DNA from: Nephromyces sp. MM_2019
Taxonomy: Eukaryota; Apicomplexa; Aconoidasida; Nephromycida
DNA length: 41,616 nt
Direction of reading: 5' to 3'
Assembly (NCBI GenBank): GCA_015657535.1
Contig: JADHZB010000966.1
Coordinates: 2,651-44,266, forward strand
Shown piece after piece: positions 33,194 through 41,616 of the stretch (position 1 is the first letter of the stretch; every line of letters begins with the position of its first letter). A model generated the notes under the pieces. That model was not told where the DNA came from, ran no database searches, and was given only the letters and a program-made list of their open reading frames with translations. Position numbers and translations under genes: made by a program.

Positions 33194-34557
33194 TCATATC
33201 AGCATGCTCTTGGGTAATCTTCTGCTATAATTTGTCGTTCTAGATGACGGGAGGAATCTATGCCTCAATAAGAACCATTTGATTGAATCAATCAAAAACC
33301 TGTGTTTAATTATTCGAAAATACAAATTCCAAAGTTTTAAATTATCTTCAGAAACTTCTAGTTCTAAATGAAAAATGATTATACCATATTGGTAGGAAAA
33401 TCACAAGGAAATTAGTCCAAAAATAGAGCAAAGATTCACTAAAATTTTGAGCATCCATCATTTGTTGCCCTGTCATAAAAAAATTCAATTTAAATTTTAA
33501 ATTAGTGTCTTCACTTTGAAAACTTTCTGGACCAATCGCAGACTTTTGGGACAACAGAGCAGCTCCTTGAGTAGATAATTTAATTTACAAGACATTTAGT
33601 TTTAAGCTTTTGAAACATTTTTCAATTATTATTGATGAAATCTAGTCTAGACCCGATTGGAATAGCTAACATCCTAGAAATATTCAAACACTCTCTTATA
33701 GGAGTACTCAATTCAATCACCTGTAATATCTTTCTTATTGAATTGAAAATCATCAACCAAGGCTAACATTGAAGATGAGTTATAACTCGACAACTTTTCG
33801 TAAAAATAGTTACTATATCTGAATCAAAATTGCAAATGATTAATTTCTTATAAATTAAATCAAAATTTTCTAACTACTTTTCTATCAGGTATTTCTTAGA
33901 CCCTGCATCAACATGAACAAAATTTAATTCACTGGTTAATGAAAATTGATTCTTCGTGGGGTCCAAATCCATGCCAAAATGTAACAAAGCTAAATCATTT
34001 CTCTTTGTTTTCTAGAGAATAATTTGATAATAATTAATAGTAGCATTTTGATGTTGTTTTCCTTACTGGATTTTTAACCTTCATCATTATTGAGAATTCA
34101 ATAGATTTCCATTTCAGAAGCCAACCCTCTTCTACTTGAGATGATATCTCCATTGTGATCTCTGAAGCATCAGCTTTCCCATCAGAATTAGGATCTAATT
34201 TCATGGCCTGATTATATTACTATCTTAGGAATTTACATTAAAAAGTAAAATGAAATAGTTACATTGAAATCACGAAGAAACCTATTTGAAAATTCATCTT
34301 CAGAGAATTCATGAGTTCCTTTACTTGTTCTTATTATTGTCAAACTTTTTGTGGCTTCAGATTTACCAACAGTAAAGTATTGAAGGCTCATAAAAAGAGA
34401 ATCTGTTGGAATTACTTCGGGTACAACATACGTCACTTGTTGTACACCGAATACCCAACCTGATAAGCAAATTCGTCTTATGACAAAATCACCACAAACT
34501 ACAAATTTATTTACCATTGATACTAAGAGCGACTAAAAAGGGTATTAATATGCTCAT
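33194..34557 (-). CDS. Predicted type I membrane protein, 299 aa, 7 exons
   Basis: Predicted exons 34557-34515, 34459-34263, 34207-34067, 34011-33878, 33818-33721, 33565-33385 and 33299-33194. All phases join and introns are short (54-157 bases). The first exon gives a compact signal peptide, MSILIPFLVALSING. The ectodomain, about 230 residues, contains VQQVTYVVPEVIP, TIIRTSKGTHEFSEDEF, SSQVEEGWLLKWKS and KRNDLALLHFGMD. It has few Cys, so it is not a disulfide-rich adhesin. A C-terminal hydrophobic segment (LLYFWTNFLVIFLPIWFLI plus IKWFLL) is followed by a basic tail, RHRFLPSSRTTNYSRRLPKS. The topology is therefore an outside or lumenal N-terminus with a short cytoplasmic end. No family recognised. 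Several shadow ORFs in the area are single exons of this gene read too far. Confidence 0.7.
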
Positions 34558-35618
34558 TATATTCAGGAAATTAATAACAATCCAAGTTAAGCTCCCACCC
34601 CTGGTAACAAAAAGTAATTCTAGAGCTGATTTACCAACAATCTTATAGTTTGCCATTCTCTTTAAATTATATAATATTAAATATTGTTAATATAATTTTT
34701 AGGCTATCTTAAAACAGTTTATTAATTGAATTAATGATTTCTTTTACATTTGTTATAGTTTGTGAGATCTCGAATCCTAACTCACATAAATCATAAATTG
34801 ATGTAATGGTAAAAAAGCTCATTTGAAACATCTCACTAGTAAAATTAAACAAAAAATGATCTTGATTGAATAGATTGTTTTTCAGAAATAATATATGCAT
34901 AGCCTTAATCTAGCAGGAATGAATTTTTTAATATTAGGTTATTTTTTATACATCTTCGAGGCATATGATAGCTAAATCTTGTTAGTATGGAGTCAGGAGC
35001 CAATCTAGATTATTTTTAAATATGCTAAAACATTTCAATCCCTAACTTCTATTAATTGAATCAGGGAGAACTGATACAACTAATTGGCAAGCATCTTACT
35101 TGTTTAATTAGAAACCATTTTTAATTGAATATACTTGCATATAAAAAATTCAACAACTTTTAGCTAGTTAATACTAAGTTAAAGCTTAGTTACTTAACTA
35201 ATGTTTAAATATATAGGAGCTTTACAGCGGGTTAACAATTGATGTTAATTATAAAAATAAATGGCTAATATAATATAATGTATAAACATGTCTCTGGTTT
35301 TTGAGTGAAAACACTCCTGTTTCGAACTCTGGAGTGAGATATGAAAATCAATTATTCAATTTTGTTGTGTACTTACACTAGTAATGTAGAAACTTTGAAT
35401 ATTGGATATATCAGGTTTTTTTTTGGTAAATGGCAATTATTCTACTAGTAAAATATCTCTAAATTATCCAGTCTTTTGATTTTTGATAATGAAAGTGCCT
35501 GAAACCCTGTTCAATTTAAGTGAAATTCGAAAGATTTGAGGATTCAGCAATCCTTACATCTTTTGAAGCACCTTAAATCATTATCACTTAATTGGAAATT
35601 AGACTTGTTTACATTATA
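34558..35618 (-). other. Scattered exon-like fragments, no assembled gene
   Basis: On the minus strand several pieces look coding but I could not join them. 34,900-34,709 (63 codons) ends FEISQTITNVKEIINSINKLF before a TAA. About 35,345-35,290 gives SRVRNRSVFTQKPET. About 35,568-35,515 gives GASKDVRIAESSNLSNFT after a good acceptor. They could be later exons of the small gene starting at 35,946, or remnants of a decayed gene. Confidence 0.35.
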
Positions 35619-35946
35619 TTATTCTTTGAAATTTGATTTAGAATCTATTTCAGCTTTGATATCTTCGCAAAGATATCTAATTCTCTCCGCCTATGTAGGA
35701 GCGAATTGGTGTAGAAGAAATTTTTAAAAAGCTTGGAACTATTTTTGTGGTTAATTTACCTTCAAAGATGCTTTTGAAACATCCATTTTTGTTTCCTGTA
35801 CTATATTCTTGACATCTTCAATAACCTCCTAATTTAACAATTCAAGAATTATTTAGATCTTTTAAAGTCATAGAGTATTAGGTATATATATATATATATA
35901 CCAAGAAACACTCCTTAGTGGTACTATTCGAGGTTTGACAAAACAT
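35619..35946 (-). CDS. Small hypothetical protein or gene start, about 62 aa, 3 exons
   Basis: Predicted exons 35946-35902, 35828-35760 and 35690-35619, phase 0 throughout, with introns of 73 and 69 bases. Exon 1 begins MFCQTSNSTTKE. Exons 2 and 3 encode charged, probably helical segments EVIEDVKNIVQETKMDVSKA and EDIKAEIDSKSNFKE before TAA. An alternative acceptor at 35,732 would make a 28-base intron and a different, basic ending; intron size elsewhere disfavours it. No signal peptide, no domain recognised. Exon-like pieces lie further downstream on the same strand, so the gene may be longer than shown. Confidence 0.42.
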
Positions 35947-36148
35947 TTTGATGTGATTCGGTTATAATATAATTTTGCTTGTGGGGCAATGTTTAGAACG
36001 TGTAAGGTAGGCGTATAACGTACATATACTTTTATAATTTTATATGCTATAATTAAATCAAGTGTGTAATGCGTAAATATATTTAAAATTTTAGTGCTAT
36101 AATTAATTAAATTCTGATATACATAAAACTTTCGAAGCGTTCATTCAG

Positions 36149-36220
36149 GGTTTCATGGTGTAGTGGTTAGCACTCTGGACTTTGAATCCAGCAACCCGGG
36201 TTCGAATCCCAGTGAGACCT
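36149..36220 (+). tRNA. tRNA-Gln (anticodon UUG)
   Basis: A 72-base cloverleaf. The acceptor stem GGTTTCA pairs with TGAGACC (one G-T pair) and the discriminator base is T. The D stem is GTGT/GCAC. The anticodon stem CTGGA/TCCAG encloses the loop CTTTGAA, giving anticodon TTG, which reads CAA. The T arm is CCGGG TTCGAAT CCCAG with one C-A mismatch at its second pair. No intron and no encoded CCA. It is a nuclear-type tRNA with GGTTC-like internal promoter sequence in the T arm (GGTTCGAATCC), and it stands alone, about 200 bases from the start of the small minus-strand gene. A T-rich stretch (TTACTTTTTAT) follows and could serve as the pol III terminator. Confidence 0.95.
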
Positions 36221-37624
36221 TACTTTTTATATACTTGCCGAAATTTATTTTTTCTTCTTTTATTTATTAAAAAGAAGCAACAAAGTCTCTTCTTAATAGA
36301 CAGTTATAAAAGAAGACGAGGATTTATAGATTTCTATATTATCAAGTCCAAGGTGTATACTCAAATTCTGCTCTCAAAATTTATAATTTATTTCACTGAA
36401 GACAACAACATTGTCGGTGATTAGTTGCTCTAAACTAGAATATATTTGAACAAATTCGATAAGTAAAACACAATATTTGAATGTTGAAGACATTACAAAT
36501 AGTAAATAACTAAACCTTTTTATATACTCCTATTATTAAAACATAAAAAGAGCATAATAAAACTCCAAGTGTTTTAATAAAAGGTGCACTTAAGCCTTAA
36601 ATTTTTTCTAATCAATATCGATAAAAATGCTACAAGACTTGAACGTACATTGAACTAACAAAAATTTTACATCGAGATTTATACTAAGTTTGGGTATACA
36701 CAGATTTCGTTTAATAAGCCATATCACTACACAATAAAATGCTTTTAGGCTGAAGCTCAGGTTAACTTATATATTGTGTCACAATTGAAAGAAATAGTTA
36801 TGAAAACAACAAAAAATGATTCGTTAGTTCTAGCAACAGTTTTATAACTTTCATATAAGAATATCTTATTTATATACCAAAATAATTTATTTAGAAAATG
36901 TTTAAGTGTATAAATATTCTATATATATGAAAGTTATAGTGTTTGTTAAATAAATATTCAAAACCAACCATTTTATTGCTGCATCTTGATAAGCAAATTT
37001 TTAAATTGTCGTGTAGGGTAATAAGGGTTGAGGTTAGTATATGATATAATTTATTGGTTAAATTAAGGTAATTTTTAATGGATTCAAAAGAGTTAGTTTT
37101 CGAAACAAATTAAAGAAAAAAAATAAATCAATAAATGAAATGATTTGTTCCATAATTATTTTAGGTTTATATTGAAAGTCAAACAATATAAAATGTGTTA
37201 GCGCGATTCATTTTATAAAAAATGCTTGACTTGGGAAAGATAGATACTCCCTAAAGGTGTTGTTTAAATGACTAGTTATAAGCATCATTAAGCTACTGTT
37301 TGGTTTGTCTACTGTTAGGTGAGTATAAATAAAAATTATAAGACATAGTTAAAGTGTCTTTATCGAGGATATAAATATATTGAGATGTTTCAGTCCTCTT
37401 TTCTGGGTCCTTTTTTACGAATTCCCTATAATTATTGATAATCAAGAAACATACTTACATAATAAAAACATCACACTTACGCACACAGATATACACTTTC
37501 ACAGACACAGCGCTTACCCATGCATAGGCACACCCTCAAACAGATTTACAACACACCCACTTATACAGATATTTTTTACCACTCCGCATAACAATATCCA
37601 CCAAACTATCATACAACAAACTTC
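36221..37624. other. AT-rich intergenic region, 1.4 kb
   Basis: Lies between the tRNA and the plus-strand coiled-coil gene. AT-rich, no CA arrays until about 37,470, where ACAC-containing DNA begins again just upstream of the gene start. The 80-codon frame overlapping the tRNA is a chance ORF. No other feature seen. Confidence 0.55.
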
Positions 37625-39455
37625 ATGTCTGCGGCCGAATCTTTATTTTCTTCGGGCTCTGAGAAAGACGAAGACTCTATTGAAGACACTTCCGAAAATG
37701 AAGGGCCCGAACAAGAGGCAGGAACAGATATCGATGAAGATGAAATCAATGAGTACTTATTAGGCCACCAAGCCTCTGCGGAAGGCTCTGAGGATGAACT
37801 ACAAGCACAAAAATCGGCTGCAGCAGGTGAATCCCTGGATGACCCATTTGTTGGCCCAACACCATCTGACCAACAACTTGAAAGGGCCTACTCTTATCGA
37901 TTAGCGATCGAGGCTGAGTTCCTGGGACTATTTGGCCAACTCCTTCAAAATGACCATTACTTGAGTTCCCACTTAGAGCCTAGTGAAGCACAGGTTACAA
38001 GTCTCCCTTTCAAGACAGATCAAGCTGTTCCAGAAAGGAGTAAACAACATTTCTCTGTGAATATAAGGAACTCGAGTGCAGTTGGCCGCAATTTCAACCT
38101 GGAGGGCTTCAAATCTTCAAAAAGTGATGAAGTAAGAAATCCAATCATCCAGAGAATTCTTCACCAAACCAAAAGCAAACAAAATCCCAGGCTTCCACAC
38201 AGGATCCCTTCTGGTTCACAACACACGCAATATTTCCATTCAAAGAGCAATCTTCCTCAAGCCTTCAAATCCCCCAGTTTCTTGAATGGAATAAATATTA
38301 ATGACCCTACCACGAAACCTTCTGGACCCACTAGTAATGATTCAAACCAATCTTCAATCCCTACACACGAAGAAAGCAAGGACACACCTACACTTTTGAG
38401 TCGAATAAAAGACCCACACACATCCTTTGGGAAACATTTTGATGAGAATATACTCTCCAACCTCACAGACATCAACTTAATATTGAGCCGAGAACGTGGA
38501 GATATGAATAAGGAGCTCGACAATCTACCTGTCTATTGCCACCCACGCTATGCTAGCCTCTCATTGCTTGTAAGTACACATCATATTTATCCCCAAATCA
38601 TCCGCCCCCTATTGCCCTGTTGATTTTAACTGTACATACACTTTTCTATTTCACTGAAAATTTTTTTTTCCCGTTTTTTTTCTGGATTTTTTTTTACCTA
38701 AAACTCGACACAACTTGATTGAATAACACTCTCAAACTATTCTTAAGATTACACATCTTCCCTATCACTATACCAAACAGACCAATGATATCTTACGTTC
38801 TCAACTCTTACCTACTATCCTACTCCTTGCTAGCCATCAGAGGCAAGAATTAGAAGCAAATTATCGCAGGAAAGTGGTGCTTGAAATTGCTTATTTTGTT
38901 AGCTCCATTGGCCAAGTCCCTGACAAGGCTTGGATTGATTTTTGGGCCCAACAAGATATCCTTCAAGCCAAAGAGAGTATAAAGAAAACACAAAAACAGA
39001 GGCAAATTGAATTAAATAAACAAACCAATGCAAATAAAGAAAAGAAACTCAGGACAGCCATGATTGAAAAATATCAAAAACTGTTGATGGTTATCCCTAT
39101 ACTTATTTTTACACACACCGTGGGATAGATATTACAGTGATACATACACCACTAGAGAGATGCATAGTGTGACACATATAACCTTTTACCCACATATGTT
39201 ACCCAAACACTTTTGTAAACACATTTGTACGCGCAAGCTCAAACTCCTATGTTCACACACACGATTTTCAGTAAACATTTATATACTCCATTTATATACA
39301 TTTTTGGGCTATCCTATTAAATGCACCATCTCCAAAACGCACACACACGCACACATACCTCAATCGATCAATTATTAACACACACACAAACGCTTCTATC
39401 AATCGCTCATATATGCATATACACACATATCTATCAATCGCTTAAATATACACAT

Positions 39456-39508
<53 letters not shown>

Positions 39509-40972
39509 AATGTGTGTAAAAATATCTCAGATGGTCAAACAAACTTTCACTGAAGAAAAATTATGGCAGATTTTGGATATTGAGTATAAGGAAACCAAAG
39601 AGTTAATTAAGAATAGCTGCCGGTAGAAACTTTATATATTATAATTAATTTTATAGACACACACACACAGAAATAAACACACTATCTTATACACACTGCT
39701 ATACACAACTCTACATATACCATTACACACAGCTTACCCATTTCTATACCCCGTAATAAATATCCATCTTATTATTCTTTACACAAACTTAACAACACAT
39801 AAACACAAATCTTAGCTGTATGTACACTCAACACTTAACCGTATAGATACACTACTCTTAGCCATATTTACACACCTACCTGACCAATATTTACACACCC
39901 ACTTACACAATAGTTACACATTATACAATACTCTTACATATGTACCCCTTTTACACACACATGTATTTATATAATTTACGCACACAAAAATGAATTCAAT
40001 TTACATATGCATATGTATATAATTTACACACACAGGTATATATTTTAAACACACATATATATATTCATCTTACACACATATATTTATATAATTTAAACAC
40101 GTGTATATTTATATAATTTACACACACACATATTTATTCAATTTACATGCACATATGTATATAATTTACTCACATTTTACTATAATTTGACTTAATAGAA
40201 CTGATAAAGAAATGCGTGAATTGAGCGCATTAACTGAAGAAAAACAAGGCCTATTAGAACAAGAAAAATTAATAATGGATAACTCATTTTATAATGATAT
40301 AAGGGAAAGTTCACACCATGTAATGTGTTTGTGTGTGTGTAAATAAAATTTCACACATTTGTGTTGTGTGTGTGTGTAAATAAAATTTCACACATGTGTG
40401 TGTTTTGAACTATATCTTATACTTGTTTTGATTGTGGTAATAAGATACATAAACTAAAAATATATACACACCCATAATTAAGATGTGCATAGATAAATAG
40501 TTAAAATGTATACACACAAGTAATTAAGATATGTATACATAAATAATTACAACATGTATAAACAAATAATTAAAATGTGTGTCTATTAAAATAGAGGAGG
40601 CTAATAAGGGATGGCCAAGATCAGAGAGCTGCATTAGAACAACTCAAAGAACGCATTTTCACCATAAATCAACGAATTTCACAATTACAAGCAAAGTAGG
40701 TATTTGTGTATAATTACACAATTTTAATATAATTATTCAATTTTTACCTGAGTGCTGTAATTATATGTACACACACACACAATACACAATACACACACAC
40801 ACACACATGCACACACACACACACAATACACACACACACACACATGCACACACACACACACATGCACACACACACACAGCACACACACAGCACACACACA
40901 GCACACACACAGCACACACACATACACACAGCACACACACACACACACACACAACACACACACACACACACA

Positions 40973-41010
<38 letters not shown>

Positions 41011-41246
41011 CACACACTACACACACACACACACACATCTAATATCTCTTTTTATGGTCTTTATAATGTGTGTGTAGAGGGTCAAAGGCTGTAGACGCTG
41101 AGAAGGAAAATTTGTTAACAATTAGGCGATGTATTTTGACCATTTTATCGCTACCAATTATCCCCCATAATGCAAAATCAACCTCTGAACATAATCAACA
41201 CATTGAAGCCTTACACACATCTTTAGTAACCACTATCCTTACCAAG
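37625..41246 (+). CDS. Acidic/coiled-coil protein of unknown function, at least 6 exons, probably continues off the right edge
   Basis: Predicted exons: 37625-38569, then about 38748-39087, then 39531-39622, 40199-40319, 40595-40695 and 41078-41246, joined in phase. The donor of exon 2 is the least sure. The start MSAAESLFSSGSEKDED opens an acidic, disordered 100 residues. A polar central part ends DINLILSRERGDMNKELDNL and YCHPRYASLSLL. Exon 2 begins ITHLPYHYTKQTNDILRSQL, then EIAYFVSSIGQVPDKAWIDF, and passes into a Lys/Gln-rich helix. Exons 3-5 are heptad-like charged helices (FTEEKLWQILDIEYKETKEL, LTEEKQGLLEQEKLIMD, LEQLKERIFTINQRISQLQ). Exon 6 adds NLLTIRRCILTILSLPIIP. It resembles structural or scaffold proteins, but no named family is recognised. 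Exon 6 could instead read through CA repeats to a stop at 41,396. Codon use in exon 1 lacks His-Thr runs, while introns carry CA/TA tracts. Confidence 0.68.
39440..39506. repeat. (CA)/(TA)n tract in intron 2 of the coiled-coil gene
   Basis: ACACATACACACACA is followed by about 22 TA units, 25 bases before the exon acceptor AATATCTCAG. Confidence 0.95.
40765..41038. repeat. CA array with GC and TG interruptions in an intron
   Basis: A 270-bp CA tract interrupted by GCACACACACA and TGCACACACACA units, ending in a long (CA)n, lying 40 bases upstream of the exon at 41,078. Overlapping frames on both strands stay open through it without meaning. Confidence 0.95.
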
Positions 41247-41263
41247 GTAGACCCAAACTATAC

Positions 41264-41616
41264 ACACACACACACACACACATATTTAGTTTACACACAC
41301 ACATATTTAGTTTACACTCGCACATATTTAGTTTACATACACACATATTTAGTTTACATACACACATATTTAGTTTACACACACATATTTATTTAAAAGA
41401 CACAGTCCACATACACACAAACATTCATATTTCACACACTACATACACACACGCAAACACATACATATTTCACACATACACACACCCTACACACATACAT
41501 ATATACATATTTCACACACTACACACAATACACACACACACACAAAATACACACACACACACACAATACACACACAATACACACACACACACAATACACA
41601 CACACACACAATACAC
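41264..41616. repeat. 18-bp ACACACATATTTAGTTT array and CA tracts at the right edge
   Basis: Six copies of an 18-19 bp unit (41,279-41,390) stay in frame with exon 6 of the preceding gene (THTYLVY-type translation). They are followed by irregular CA/ATTTCACACACTACATA repeats to the window end. Confidence 0.88.

Noticed and set aside
34499..34514. A 16-base intron after the signal-peptide exon of the membrane protein
   Set aside because: A 55-base intron ending at 34,460 also keeps phase and fits the size of the other introns.
35732..35759. A 28-base intron in the small minus-strand gene
   Set aside because: An alternative 69-base intron keeps phase and matches local intron sizes.

Overview
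The window reads as nuclear DNA of an apicomplexan-like protist, most plausibly a piroplasm or another haematozoan (inference). The grounds are small GT-AG introns, intron-rich genes, AT-rich DNA, standard stop codons, a SIRT6-like sirtuin with a long C-terminal extension, and an Sm-D1 protein. I cannot name a species. No apicomplexan-specific domain was recognised, so the placement is moderate.

There are two compositional zones. Positions 1-22,000 and about 39,100-41,616 are full of (CA)n, (TA)n and 11-80 bp tandem repeats. These fill the introns and spread into exons as His-Thr runs. Positions 22,500-37,400 are AT-rich but almost free of CA tracts.

Layout, left to right. 1-2,290 holds only repeats. 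2,394-5,805 is a bacterial-looking island: a decayed gene, a deaminase-like gene broken by one stop, a small ORF joined to it by an ATGA overlap, and on the opposite strand an intact Rep_3-family plasmid replication initiator. 6,420-12,174 (-) is a 12-exon SET-domain/post-SET methyltransferase gene. A 1.5 kb intergenic array of about 80-bp repeats separates it from the divergent three-exon SIRT6-like sirtuin gene (13,645-18,310, +). 19,676-20,035 (-) is snRNP Sm-D1, with one minisatellite directly 5' of its ATG and another 3' of its stop. 22,996-25,812 (-) is a six-exon RRM-like protein with a long disordered tail. 27,808-29,006 (+) is a six-exon secreted protein. 30,205-32,082 (-) is a ten-exon unknown protein. 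33,194-34,557 (-) is a seven-exon type I membrane protein. A small weak gene lies at 35,619-35,946 (-), and tRNA-Gln(UUG) is at 36,149-36,220 (+). From 37,625 (+) a multi-exon acidic/coiled-coil protein runs towards the right edge.

The SET and SIR2 genes both point to histone modification and are arranged head to head, so they may share a control region (inference). Sm-D1 is core spliceosome. The most unusual content is the plasmid-type Rep gene and its decayed partners inside otherwise eukaryotic DNA, followed by the way microsatellites occupy introns and exons. All exon coordinates were worked out by hand from reading frame, GT/AG borders and phase continuity. They are predictions, not transcript evidence.
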